Assembly (NCBI GenBank): GCA_037693485.1
Contig: CM075346.1
Coordinates: 123,492,001-123,556,000, forward strand
Source: Kitagawia praeruptora
Lineage: Eukaryota; Streptophyta; Magnoliopsida; Apiales; Apiaceae
Reading direction: 5' to 3'
Length of the DNA stretch: 64,000 nucleotides
The notes below the pieces were generated by a model. The model had not been told where the DNA came from. It saw only the letters and a list, made by a program, of their open reading frames with translations, and made no database searches. Every line of letters starts with the position of its first letter. The stretch's first letter is position 1. The translations under genes and the position numbers were made by a program. This document shows positions 53,618-64,000 of this stretch, piece after piece.

Positions 53618-55095
53618 CACCCCCAAACTTAAACTGATGCTTGTCCTCAAGCATTAACACACAAAAAATATATACAACTAACTAGTACCACTTCCGTAGG
53701 TGATCACGGTTGCATTTGGCATATGCAACAAGCCCTTTAAACCCCTAGGCAGCCCTAGTGGACGAGTAAGGTCTCGTGAGGGCCTATAGTGAATGTACCC
53801 ACAAAATCCATTTAACCTAATGCAATGCAATGCATGAATGCAACTAATATGAATATGCAAAGATCCCCTTCAAACTCACCAAAATCAACTAACAAGCAAA
53901 TATCTCAACGAATGCAACAACTCCAAGCAGAGCTCGACTAAGTCCCCGTATACTAACAGTACATGAACAGAACGTGCGTGTGTGCAATGCTCATCAGGAA
54001 TACTCCCAAAACTAGGTCAAAAATCATACATGCTTTCCATCAAGACAATCACAGGTTTATAACTAGAATAGACTGTAGACACTCCATAACCTAGGAACAC
54101 CTCCACCCTTATCCAAGGTAGACAGAAACTCATGCTATATTACTATGACACATAATAATACAAACGCATGCTTATTTAACCGTGCAATGAATGAGACCCC
54201 AAAAGGCTTATACAATAATACCCATGTAGCGAGTGTTAGGTCAGCAATCCCAAACCCACAAGGGCTTTAGGTTACTAGGACTAAGTCCCCTCAGACTTAA
54301 TTACTCGAGTATTAAAGAGCTCACTCTGACTAATTTTGCATAAAACAAACAAACAATTGACTTTTTTTTCCCGCAATCTGGAATGAGCCTTTCTCATTTC
54401 CAACCCTAGACTACTCATATAAATATGAGCCGGCTACTAGCCATTTGACGCCTAGCCATTATTAACAACTAGCATGAAATTCCTGTTTTCCCCCAAACTT
54501 AGATTTTAATGTTCCTACGCTATAAAGGGAATAACGAAAATTCTAAGAATAAACAAGTGATTAAATCTCAAAACATCCAACAGGCATAACCCTAACCTAG
54601 CCCAAAAGCACCCCAATGAGACTGTGTAATTAATTTTGTTCTTGTAACATGCAAGTCAATTTCATAGAAACTGTAAATCAGCCCTCTACTCATCATCATC
54701 ACACCCAAATCAACATCTACCTATAAATCAAAATCAGCTCGTCCTAAGGGATCATGAAAAATGCATGCCATGAAAATGCAACTAACATGAACTCACATGG
54801 TAAAACAACGAAAATAACATAATGTCCTATATGAAACACACATAGATAATACGATCATAAATACATGAATTATGACTAATATGCAGAGCATGATATCCTA
54901 CATGAACACATAAATACTACACATAAACTACGCATCCCTCAAACCACCCCCAAACTTGAAAGATTCAATGTCCGCATTGAATGGAAGTAAATACAAGGGA
55001 TAGTAGGAAACATACCTAAAAATACCGAAACACATGGGTTGCCTCCCAAGAAGCGCTGTCGTTAACGTCATTTAGCCGGACAAATATGATTCAAA
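53618..55095 (-). other. Gypsy-3 non-coding spacer
   Basis: About 1.5 kb with no credible ORF. It begins CACCCCCAAACTTAAACTGA, contains the block shared with Gypsy-2 (53697-53812), and ends near CATGGGTTGCCTCCCAAG (55035-55052), which also has a counterpart in Gypsy-2 (40626-40643). Confidence 0.75.
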
Positions 55096-55782
55096 TCATG
55101 GTGGCTCGAAGATTGCATTCGACTTGTCTTTAGCAAAAAGACCATTCACCCATTGTTTGACAACCTTCTTGCTATCTTCCCACATCTTTTCTAAATCACA
55201 CTTCACTTTGACCCTTCCTCCAACCGACTTTTTCTTTTTCTTCTTCACACCTCTAAGATGTTTATGCTGTACAGTTGATTGATAAGAACACTCCTCTACC
55301 TCATCATCCATGCTCCACCTTCTTAACACATTATCGTGACCCTCTTCAAAAATTAACAACTCATCATTCAGAAGGACATACTTTAAATGGGATGGAAGTT
55401 TTCCAAGCTTGACATTCAAGAGATCTCGAACCGAAGAACTGTCAATGGAATCACTGATAGGATGCTTTAGCACACGCATATTCGATTTTTCGCTCAACAA
55501 TTGATCCAACTTCTTTCTATGACCCGTATCAACCGTTTCCACACTGAAACACTCTTCATCCTCTGTCGGAAATTTCATGGCCTTGAACACATTAAAGGTA
55601 ACACTCTGATCTTGCACCCTCATTGTAAGCTCTCCTTTTTGCACATCAATCAAAGTCTTTCCTGTAGCCAAGAACGGTCTTCCCAAGATTATGGAAATCT
55701 TCTTATCTTCTTCAAAATCCAAAATAACAAAATCAGCAGGGAAGATGAACTTATCAACTTTTACCAAAACATCCTCTACTAT
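55096..55782 (-). pseudogene. Gypsy-3 protease C-terminal part and tail (frameshifted from gag)
   Basis: The minus frame reads VKVDKFIFPADFVILDFEED, ISIILGRPFLATGKTLIDVQ and GELTMRVQDQSVTFNVFKAM, the second half of the Athila retropepsin domain (ILGRPFL is diagnostic). It continues in a Lys-rich tail and stops at 55096. It follows gag in the -1 register because one G is missing at about 55783-55787. No RT follows, so pol was truncated here. Confidence 0.85.
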
Positions 55783-57770
55783 ACCCGAGGATAAGTGATC
55801 GTCCTATCAGCCAACTGCAAAGAGATGTTAGTTGGCTTTGGCTCCGGTAGACCAAGTTGCTTGAAAACAGACAAGGGCATGAGATTGATGCTGGCTCCCA
55901 AATCACATAAACACTTGTTAAAAGAAAGGTTGCCAATAGTGCATGGAATAGTGAAACTTCCTGGATCTTTCAGTTTAGGAGGCAACTTCTGTTGCAGAAC
56001 CGCACTGCACTCCTCTGTCAATGCCACTGTTTCAAAATCTTCCAACCTTCTCTTCCTTGACAAAATATCCTTCATGAACTTAGCATATCTTGGCATCTGC
56101 TCCAATGCTTCAACAAAAGGAATGTTAATGGACAATTTCTTGAAAACATCCATAAACTTTTGAAACTGTTTCTCTTGACTTTTCTGCAAACGTCCAGGAT
56201 ATGGCGGAGGTGGATAAATCTGATTATTCTTTGAAGATTGTTCCAGAGTAAACTTTTCAACAGGTTTCTTGCTCTTCTCACCATCTAGCTGATCAGCCAC
56301 TAAATCAGATTTCTCAATTTCTGGCACTGCAGATTTTTCAACCTGCTGATTCTGAACATCGTCATCTTCTTCAGTTGCTGATTTAGGATCACTCGCGACT
56401 TTTCCAGATCTCAAAGTAACTGCATTGACCTGTTCTTTGTTGTCCCTCCTGCCTGGATTAACCTCCGTATCAGTAGGAAGAGTTCCTTGTGGCCTACTAA
56501 GTAAGGCACTTGCAATCTGTCCTATCTGGGTTTCCAAGACTTTCTGGCCAGCTTGTAGGTTCTTTACCGCTATCCATACCTCATCTGATTTATCATTAGA
56601 TGATTGCCCCATATGAGCCTGAGGATGTTGCTGCTGAAATCCAGGAGGTTGATATGGTGCCCTATAAGGTTGTTGATAGCCTTGATTGTACGGCTTCGCT
56701 TGCTGATACGATTGCTGAGTATTTTGATTGTTGCTCCAACTGAAGTTAGGATGATTCCGATTGTTGGGATGATAAGTGGCTGGAACTGGTGCAGCAGGTC
56801 TTTGGAAATTACTCACGAAATATGCTGATTCGGAAGAGATAGCACATTGATTCGTCTCATGTGCGCCCGCACATAACTCACAAACACTAGCCACCTGCTG
56901 AACTCCATAATTAGCAAGAGAATCCACTTTCATAGCAAGAGCCTTCAACTGAGCCGTAATCATTGAAGCTGTATCTACTTCCAAAACTCCTGCTACTTTG
57001 CCTTGAGAAAGTCTCTGGGTTGGATTCTGGTATTCATTAGCAGCCATCATCTCAATAAGTTCATAAGCTTCATCATAACTCTTCGCCCAAAGAGCTCCAC
57101 CTGATGCTGCATCTAGCAAAGGCCTAGATTGTGCTCCCAACCCATTGTAAAAACCATTAATAACCATCCAATCAGGCATGCCATGATGAGGACACTTCCT
57201 TAGCATCTCCTTGTAGCGTTCCCATGCCTCACACAATGACTCGCCAGATTGCTGTTGGAATTGAGTCAACTGGTTCCTTATTGCTGCAGTTTTCGCCATA
57301 GGAAAGAATTTAGTAAGGAACTTCTGAGCAAGATCTTCCCATGTAGTAATGGAACCAGGTGGTAAAGAGTGTAGCCAGCTCTTAGCCTTATCCCTCAGAG
57401 AGAATGGGAAAAGCCTCAACCTGATAGCATCATCCGTCACACCATTACACTTGAAAGTGTCGCAGATTTCGATAAAGTCCCGAACATGCATGTTTGGATT
57501 CTCCGTAGAAGCTCCCCCAAACTGGACTGAATTCTGCACCATCTGAATTGTACCCGGCTTGATCTCAAAGTTGTTCGCTGCAATAGCTGGCCTAACAATG
57601 CTAGACTGGATGTCATTGAGTTTCGGCTGAGAATAGTCCTTCAAAGCCTTAGCTGCTGTTGCATCCGCCATCTCTAATGGAGTTTCAGATTCCTCTTTAT
57701 TATCCTCTATATTCCTTACAAGATCGTCTTCTGCCAGTTCTTCCAAACGAGCTTGCGAGCGTGTTCGCAT
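55779..57770 (-). CDS. gag: Gypsy-3 gag-protease
   Basis: 663 codons from the minus-strand ATG at 57770 (MRTRSQARLEELAEDD). The Athila-type gag core includes NPNMHVRDFIEICDTFKCNG, LRLFPFSLRDKAKSWLHSLP, TTWEDLAQKFLTKFFP and GESLCEAWERYKEMLRKCPH. A Cys-rich CELCAGAHETNQC motif replaces a classical zinc knuckle. A Gln/Pro/Tyr-rich linker and an acidic region follow. The protease begins TIPCTIGNLSFNKCLCDLGA then SINLMP, where the usual active site D-L/S-G-A is DLGA. The frame ends early at ITYPRV because of the frameshift. Gag itself looks complete. Confidence 0.92.
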   Translation of the reverse strand: MRTRSQARLEELAEDDLVRNIEDNKEESETPLEMADATAAKALKDYSQPKLNDIQSSIVRPAIAANNFEIKPGTIQMVQNSVQFGGASTENPNMHVRDFIEICDTFKCNGVTDDAIRLRLFPFSLRDKAKSWLHSLPPGSITTWEDLAQKFLTKFFPMAKTAAIRNQLTQFQQQSGESLCEAWERYKEMLRKCPHHGMPDWMVINGFYNGLGAQSRPLLDAASGGALWAKSYDEAYELIEMMAANEYQNPTQRLSQGKVAGVLEVDTASMITAQLKALAMKVDSLANYGVQQVASVCELCAGAHETNQCAISSESAYFVSNFQRPAAPVPATYHPNNRNHPNFSWSNNQNTQQSYQQAKPYNQGYQQPYRAPYQPPGFQQQHPQAHMGQSSNDKSDEVWIAVKNLQAGQKVLETQIGQIASALLSRPQGTLPTDTEVNPGRRDNKEQVNAVTLRSGKVASDPKSATEEDDDVQNQQVEKSAVPEIEKSDLVADQLDGEKSKKPVEKFTLEQSSKNNQIYPPPPYPGRLQKSQEKQFQKFMDVFKKLSINIPFVEALEQMPRYAKFMKDILSRKRRLEDFETVALTEECSAVLQQKLPPKLKDPGSFTIPCTIGNLSFNKCLCDLGASINLMPLSVFKQLGLPEPKPTNISLQLADRTITYPRV

Positions 57771-57909
57771 ACAAACTCAAGTACCTGAAACACTACGAAA
57801 CAAACAAACTAAGTAAGAATCCGAGTCAGTGAACGCTAACGACCACTATTGACAAACACATAAACTGAAATAAAAACACCGATGATCCCCGACAGCGGCG
57901 CCAAAAACT

Positions 57910-59520
57910 TGTTATGCTAAACTCACGCAAGCGCACGTAGTCACAAGTAATATAATTAAAGTTCGTTCCACAGAGATCTTGGTTAAGTTTTACTCAGAAA
58001 ATACGTCTATGCAATAATGTATGGTTTTAATTCACTGCTAAGAAAAATAACAAATATGGTTTTGATTACCTAAACTAAGCTAAGATGCAAATTATAAAAT
58101 TAAGAATTAACTAATTGACAAGAATTAAAATCGAATTACTTATATGAGAATAAACATGGAATCCTAGTTTCGTTATCTACTTCGCGTAGAGTTGCAGCCT
58201 TCGATTAAAACATGCGATGGTTTTGATACCTGATCGAATAACACGAAAAGAGTAAAAGTTACCTCTCGGTAAACTAGTACCAATCTACGCATACATCCAC
58301 AAAAGAGATAGAAGATGAATAGGCACCTATTATGTTTAGACCCTATATCTCTATAGAATTTGAAAACATAAAGGTTTAAGCACAAGTTATCCACTTAGAT
58401 CACATAGGGTAGCATAATATCTCTATTCATGCCACAAATCATGATGCTTAACATCAACCTATCCTATGCTAGCATGGCAAGTTCTAAATCTCAAGATCCA
58501 CTCTCGTTTAGCAAGAGATTAACAAATTAGATGTTCGCGATGCACCTAAATACCATAAACACAACCATACAAGGATATCAAGAATTCACCACACATAAAT
58601 CTCTAAGGCATGCAAACTACTAAGTTACATAGATAAATCCACTAGGATCCCAAGACAACGATTAGTTCATAATTGAACCTTTCGTCACCATGGGATTTGA
58701 TGAAAGTATGGTAGTAAACAAGATAATAAAGATGAATAAATCAATAATGAGATAAGGTTTAGCGAACAAATCCGGAAAAGTAACAAGCATCCAAAAGATA
58801 CGCCTAACCAAGAAATACAAGAAAACTATTTCTAGATCTTCTTGTCGTCACAATCCTCGCCTTGGCTTCTCTCTCTCGTGCTCTGAACGAAATCAGTGTG
58901 TAGATTCATCTTTTTGCTATGCCCCAAGGTGTGTATTTATAGCCCCAAGTGCCTCCTTGACCAAGCAATTACCGTAATTGAAATAGGATAGAATTCCGGT
59001 AATTTTCCATCTTTGATTGGATTAGAAGTGCAATTCCCATGTTTAAATTGAATTCCAGAACCTTCTAACCGACCAAAACAATTGCCATCTTGATTAGGAG
59101 AAGAAAACGGCAATTTTCCCATTTAAAATCAGATTCCAGGATGTTCTGCCGGCCTAGCGCGCGCCCGCGCGCACCACTAGCTTGATCCTCGCGCGCCCGC
59201 GCGCATGTGAATGCTGAACTGTTTGAGCGCGCCCGCGCTGTCACTCTATACAATTTACGCGCGCCCGCGCCCGTAGTACTGCTCAGCAGAAATTATCTTA
59301 TCTTTTGCTGATTTTTCCCTTGCCTTCAAATGCAATTTCCATCACTTGCTCTCTTGACCTTTAAGACACTATATAAACACTGTAAATCTCTTACTTACAC
59401 CTGGAATCACATCCTGCACAATTCTCACAAAAACAGATTAAAACACAACAAAACTTGAGATATAAAACACCAATTCAAGCTGAAATAGAATGATCCAAGT
59501 GGATATAAATCCACTTATCA
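57910..59520 (-). repeat. Gypsy-3 5' LTR
   Basis: 1611 bp, collinear with the 3' LTR including the GC-rich block (about 59150-59275). Confidence 0.93.
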
Positions 59521-59522
59521 GT

Positions 59523-59573
59523 AGGTCTGGTGTTAGCTTGCCATTTGGAAGTCTCCGTTAAGAACTTATATCC
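59523..59573 (+). pseudogene. Tat-like RNase H fragment, right part
   Basis: Continues the frame of 51890-52006 after Gypsy-3, reading GLVLACHLEVSVKNLYP to a TGA at 59574-59576. The rest of the domain is not recognisable. Confidence 0.65.
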
Positions 59574-60099
59574 ATGAAAGTCTCCAAGTTAGCATCTCTC
59601 ATCTCTTTAAGTTGTTTAAGTTAAGGTATGAAGTAAATCTCTAGTTTTTAACAAGTTGCTTTTCATGATTTGTTCTGCATGTGAATGGGTTGTGTTTTAA
59701 GTCAACATTTGTTTTAAGTATGTTATGAATAAAGGTTCCAATTGAAGTAAAAATCTTAAGCTACTGTATTTTATCCACATTTTACTTATCAAAATTGTTA
59801 TGCATACTTCAAATTTTTAGTCTACAAAACGCATACGTAGCTCTTTCCTATACCTTGCAAAGTCATCTAAAGTCATTTATTCATTGAAAATTTGAGAAAA
59901 TTGAAATTCATCTCCAAAGCGGCCCGGTCTCCAAATGAAACTCCAAAGTAATCTCGACAGAGATATCCATACTTGATTGGAAAAAATATATACAAGCAGC
60001 GCCTATGTTGCAATTCGCCAAGAGACAAAGAAAAGGTAAAAAGAGCTCAAACACTTCGCCAAGTATCAATTCGCCAAATCGCCAAGAATAAAGATAAAA

Positions 60100-60800
60100 A
60101 TAGCGCCAAATCGCCAAGAAGAAGCACAAAAGCTTCATCGACATCTCCAACTTCAAATTGGTAAGAAGTTAAAGTCTACGCCAAAAAAAGTAAACAAGGT
60201 AGCGCCAAACAACTCCATGAAGCTCATCAAGAGCTTCTTCGACAACCCCAACTACAAAACGGTGAAAATGTAAAGTTTACTCCAAAATACAAACAAAGTA
60301 AAGCGAAATAACTCCATGAAGCTCAAGAGCTTCGTCGACATCTCCAACTTCAAAATGATGAAAAGTAAAGTTTACGCCAAAATACAAAGTAACGCCAAAA
60401 GACTCCATAAAGCTTAAGAGCTTCGTCGACATCTCCAACTTCAAAATGATGAAAAGGTAAAGTTTACTCCAAAATACAAACAAAGTAATTCCAAATAACT
60501 CCATGAAGCTCAAGAGCTTCGTCGACATCTCCAACTTCAAAATGATGAAAAGGTAAAGTTTATGCCAAAATACAAAGTAACGCCAAAAGACTCCATGAAG
60601 CTTAAGAGCTTCTTCGACATCTCCAAATTTGCCAATCTAAAAGGAAAAAGGTAAAGTACGCTAAACATATGTTACACGCCAAGGAAAAGGTAGGTTTATG
60701 CCAAAAAATAAACAAGATAGCGCCAAACAACTCCATGAAGCTCAGAAGCTTCATCGACATCTCCAATTTCAAAAACTGCGCCAAGTTACGCCAAATAATG
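60100..60800 (+). repeat. Tandem repeat of about 93 bp in the Tat-like 3' region
   Basis: About seven units containing AACTCCATGAAGCTCAAGAG, CTTCGTCGACATCTCCAACT and GTAAAGTTTACGCCAAAAT. Unit starts are spaced about 92-102 bp, with one at 141. Degenerate copies continue at about 60990, 61145 and 61640. The short motif CGCCAA recurs throughout 60000-61900. Minus-strand ORFs here (for example EMSTKLLSFMELFG repeats) are made by the array. Confidence 0.85.
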
Positions 60801-61950
60801 CACCAAGTTACGACAATTCGCAGGATAAACCGTGCCAAGAGAATACTCGAAGCTCGTAAATTCTCCGATTAAACTGAATAGATAAAGTACACCCAAACCA
60901 GGATTTGGTTACGCCATGAGATAGTAAGTAAAAAGAAAGGGTAAGAAAAATCATGCCAAAGGACAATACTTCAATCACCTCAAATAGCTCAAGAAGCTTA
61001 GAGTCCTCTTGGACATCTCCAAGGTAAAGTGCGCCAAGCCCACACTCTAATCGCCAACTACAAAGCAAGAGATAAAAATTTGCCAAGTACAAAATGAAAT
61101 CACTCCAAAGTTACGCAAAAGGACAAGGCAATGATCACCTCAATCATCTCAAGAGGCTCAGTATCCTCTCGGACATCTCCAACTTCGTCAATTCCAAATG
61201 AAAAATTTGCCAAATATCAATCCGCCAAATTAAGGTGCGCCAAACCTACAATTCGCCAAATATCAATTTGCCAAATTAAAGTACGACAAATATCAATTCG
61301 CTAAGTCACCAAGTGTACAAGGAAATCAATCCAAGGTTATGCGATAAATACGCCAAGGGCTTCAAAAAAGTAAAGTACGACGAAACCAGGCTCTAGTTAC
61401 GCCATGAAATAGCAAACCAAAAGAATAGTAAGTAAAATCACGCCAAAGGACAAAGGAAAAGGATAAAGTATGCCAAGCCTACATTCTAATCACATCAAGG
61501 AAGTCTTCGCCAATGGAAAAGAGCTCCAAAGAAAGAAAAAAAGGGAGTTACAATAGCTCAAGACATGCGTAAGCATGCCAAATCGCCAAATATAACTATG
61601 CCACAAAGTTCGTGAACATCTGGGGCCACACAAACATCTCAAAAAACTCAGAGTCTTCTCGGACATCTCCAAATTCACCAAATTCAAAGGAAAAGGGTAA
61701 ATTACATCAAGCCTACATTCTAATCACGTCAAAGAAGTTCTCGCCAAAGAAAAGATAAGGATTACTCCATTCCGCGAATGACAAACCATGCCAAAAACCC
61801 ACAAATCTTAAAAGCTTTGACGGTACCTCTGAACTCCCAACTAAAAAAAAAGAAGGTGAGATTAGAAGTCGTCAAGAACACAAAGAAGTCACTCCAAAGT
61901 TATGCAACAAATACGCCAAGGAATTCAAAGAAAGAAAGAGGGTTATATTA
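60801..61950. repeat. Degenerate CGCCAA-rich repeat region
   Basis: Continuation of the Tat-like 3' region with many CGCCAA and CGCCAAAT motifs and diverged copies of the CGGACATCTCCAACTT core. No coding homology recognised. Confidence 0.6.
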
Positions 61951-61953
61951 ACA

Positions 61954-62502
61954 CTAGGAAATCAACTCAGATTTTTCATTCAAGGGACCAAAGAGTTTGT
62001 CAGCAGCAATAGTATTGTCGTTGGCTAAGTTCTTAGAGCTCTCCTCCAACCCCTCGTTGAGCTCCTTCAAATCCCTCACTTCCTCACGGAGCTTCTTCAC
62101 CTCAAAGATGTCTACGACGTCCTCAAGATTCAACAACCTCTCCAATTCCATGGACAGCTACAAAGTAGAACAAGCAGGAAGTGTTTGAAGGCAAACAGAT
62201 CATATCCAGAACAAAGAAAAGCGAAGCAAAACAAATAAAGATAAAGCCCCGTATCGGCAAAACTCTTACAAAAACGGAGACCGTTCCCAACAGCCACTCC
62301 ATAGACTTTCACGATTAGCTCTCATTTGAGAAAAAGATCCCATGTCATCCTTAGGAAGCAAACCCACTCCACCAGAGCTCGGACAGCTCACTGGCCCCTT
62401 CAACTTCTTAGAATAATGACCATTAGAGGAATGTCCATCACGATGTCTCATCTTCTCTCGATCTTTCATAACATTGGTTTCAGAGGCACCAATACTAACC
62501 AA
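61954..62502 (-). CDS. Antisense ORF remnant in the Tat-like element (coiled coil)
   Basis: Two minus-strand open stretches. The upstream one (62502-62266) reads MVSIGASETNVMKDREKM and ends near FSQMRANRESLWSGCW. The downstream one (62151-61954) reads MELERLLNLEDVVDIFEVKK then LREEVRDLKELNEGLEESSK, a clear heptad-repeat coiled coil. A gap of about 115 bases between them could be an intron or decay. Antisense ORFs between pol and the 3' LTR are a known trait of the Tat lineage, with unknown function. I cannot identify this one further. Confidence 0.4.
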
Positions 62503-62949
62503 ACCAAAATGAGGCGCAAGGCTCCTCGAGACAATCTTGAATCCACTTTATACTCCAACACTAGGCATCACAGTCGAAGTCCCTGCAGCTTTACTCTCAA
62601 TAAGGCGGGCTAAAAATTCATCGGTCAGCATGTTCACAAACAACTTCACTAGTTTAACAGTGGGTCCAAGGAAAACTTACAACTACGCAGAGGTCCTAGA
62701 GCCTAAACGGTTCACCAACTTCACGTGACCTGAGAAAGAATCTGCCACAGTGCAAATGCCTCCAACTCAATGGAAAGTGGAAGGACAAGTCAACCAACCA
62801 CAAAAGCCAAAATGATAAAAATGAGAATTTTTTTTCCGATTTCCCCCGTTTGTTTTGTATTGTAAACTTTTAAATATATGGTCTGGGCCTTGTAAAATAG
62901 GTGATTAAAAGATCTAAAGATCTTTTCTTTGTACTTAGGGGGGGACTTC

Positions 62950-63071
62950 TGTTGGGCCACAGACCCACCTAGTTAGTAAAGTACATTAAAGGCCCACTTA
63001 GAGGCTCTATAAATACTCTTGTAACACCCACTTGTGGGAGGAGAGGCATTCTAATATACACTACTTCAACA
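62950..63071 (+). repeat. Tat-like element right LTR
   Basis: 122 bp with TATAAATACTC (63009). It is followed by a second copy of the primer-site region (63072-63096, ATGGCGCTAGAAGGAGGTGG then TATCT), which should occur only after the left LTR. Confidence 0.75.
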
Positions 63072-63342
63072 ATGGCGCTAGAAGGAGGTGGTATCTAATA
63101 GAATATATATGTGAGCCTACGTTATTTGCATGACAGAAATGTTTAAGGAACTTTATATGTAATAGACAAATCTTGACCCACGAGTATGTTCTGAACAATT
63201 ACTGTAGCGACAACTGATGAGGACTCCAGAATTATGAGCATGTTCTGAGCTCTCTAATAGTCGTCGATCGCCATAATTATGTTTTCTCTTAGAAACTGAG
63301 AAACTTTCTTACTTAAAATTACCCGACTTTATGAGGTATAAT

Positions 63343-63894
63343 TAGGGCTGTCAAAAAAATCCGACAAATCCGATATCCATCCAAAATATCTGCATTCGTA
63401 TCCGAGAAAAAGCGGATATTATCTGTATCCGAAATAAAGCAGATATTATCCGTATCTAAATCCGGAGTATCCGAATCCGAAATGGAATATATATAATATT
63501 TAAATTATATAATTTAAGATTTTTTTTCTATTAGAATGTAGTGTTTATGTGTGTTTATTAATTAAATAATACATTTATACAAATTTTATATTATTGTAAC
63601 AATATTACAGACATATATAAAAATTTCATTTGAGTTTAATATTTTAAAGATAATAAAATTAGATATTTAGTACGCCGTTCACAGTTTTATTTTTTCTAAA
63701 TGAATTTTTTTTTGCTTTGAAATCATCAATACGCGTCAAAAAAATTTGAAAAATCTGATATCCGTCCGAAATATCTGCATTCGTATCCGAGAAAAAGCGG
63801 ATATTATCTGTATCCGAAACAAAACGAATATTATCCGTATCCGACAATTTCGAATACGGATACGGATATGCCTAATTATCATTTGACAGCCCTA
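63343..63894. mobile_element. hAT-like MITE
   Basis: 552 bp with perfect 13-bp terminal repeats TAGGGCTGTCAAA / TTTGACAGCCCTA and 8-bp target duplication GGTATAAT / GGTATAGT (63335-63342, 63895-63902). Both arms have repeated ATCCGTATCCGA and GCGGATATTATC motifs. No coding capacity. Confidence 0.88.
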
Positions 63895-64000
63895 GGTATA
63901 GTAAGCTCATCGTTACTCAATCATGTTAAAAGTAACATAGCTGGTAGAACAAATTAGTTAAGTTCACAAGCAAAAGAACAAACTACATACAAACATATAT

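Larger units (their letters stand above)
52007..59520 (-). mobile_element. Gypsy-3: Athila-like non-autonomous Gypsy element
   Basis: Two LTRs of 1611 bp (52007-53617, 57910-59520) with about 20 differences by eye. On the minus strand they start TGATAAGTGG and end GCATAACA. Flanks are GCAGG and GTAGG (one mismatch). The primer site TGGCGCCGCTGTCGGGGA (57903-57886, minus) is tRNA-Asp-like. The 4.3-kb interior encodes gag-protease with one frameshift and lacks RT, RNase H and integrase. A 1.5-kb spacer follows. It lies inside the RNase H remnant of the Tat-like element. Confidence 0.94.
50246..63071 (+). mobile_element. Decayed Tat-like Gypsy element, split by Gypsy-3
   Basis: Two 122-bp LTRs (50246-50367, 62950-63071) begin TGTTGGGCCACAGACCCA and end ACTTCAACA, with about 11 differences. 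A primer-site-like GCGCTAGAAGGAGGT follows the left LTR, and a G-rich polypurine tract (TTAGGGGGGGACTT, 62936-62949) precedes the right. Between them are broken gag, a bare RNase H fragment, a tandem-repeat 3' region and antisense ORFs, the general plan of Tat-lineage elements. Pol between gag and RNase H is deleted. Gypsy-3 occupies 52007-59520. No clear target duplication was found. Confidence 0.75.

Noticed and set aside
60277..61092. Minus-strand ORFs with repeated LEMSTKLLSFMELFG
   Set aside because: They are produced by the 93-bp tandem array. The frame drifts between units, so a real repeat protein is unlikely.
1..64000. CRISPR arrays, operons, rRNA or tRNA genes
   Set aside because: No regularly spaced spacer arrays, bacterial gene organisation or RNA genes seen. 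tRNA-like matches are only retroelement primer sites.

Overview
This window is plant nuclear DNA, most likely from a flowering plant with a large, repeat-rich genome. The evidence is plant-type Copia, Gypsy, CACTA, Helitron, hAT, Mutator-like and Stowaway elements, spliceosomal GT/AG sites, and fragments of plant genes (acid invertase, PDR-type ABCG transporter, receptor-like cytoplasmic kinase, GT47 exostosin, chromodomain protein). I see no intact host gene, rRNA, tRNA or CRISPR. Almost all recognisable sequence is transposable elements nested in one another. LAYOUT. 1-22498: an old Copia element (Copia-1, + strand, gag-pol in one frame with three TAG stops) is split by a 16.4-kb CACTA transposon (3390-19765, target duplication ATA) and by a 685-bp TRIM (20731-21415, target duplication TCCAT). 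The CACTA has no visible transposase. It carries pieces of at least five unrelated host genes, all on the minus strand and several with splice sites kept, so it is a Pack-CACTA. A very young non-autonomous Gypsy element (Gypsy-1, 8207-18387, target duplication CTGTT) sits inside it, exactly on a splice acceptor of the captured invertase. 22499-31646: AT-rich DNA with minus-strand Helitrons (23340-25475, 27162-30538) and several small inverted-repeat elements. 31647-36612: Copia-2 (minus, almost intact, one in-frame stop). 36620-43459: Gypsy-2 (minus, tRNA-Asp-type primer site, chimeric ORF, nearly identical LTRs), whose insertion site lies a few bases from that of Copia-2. 43512-50245: hAT and Mutator-like non-autonomous elements, an AT-rich spacer, and a possible two-helix membrane-protein ORF. 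50246-63071: a decayed Tat-like Gypsy element with 122-bp LTRs, tandem repeats and antisense ORFs in its 3' region, split inside its RNase H by Gypsy-3 (52007-59520, minus, Athila-like gag-protease). 63343-63894: a hAT-like MITE. HOW THE PARTS RELATE. The insertion order can be read directly. Copia-1 came first, then CACTA and TRIM into it, then Gypsy-1 into the CACTA. Separately, the Tat-like element came first and then Gypsy-3 into it. By eye, LTR pairs differ by about 0 of 234 (TRIM), 2 of 1280 (Gypsy-2), 11 of 3329 (Gypsy-1), 4 of 268 (Copia-2), 20 of 1611 (Gypsy-3) and 11 of 122 (Tat-like), which agrees with the nesting. The two most unusual items are the multi-gene Pack-CACTA and a conserved non-coding block shared by the spacers of Gypsy-2 and Gypsy-3.
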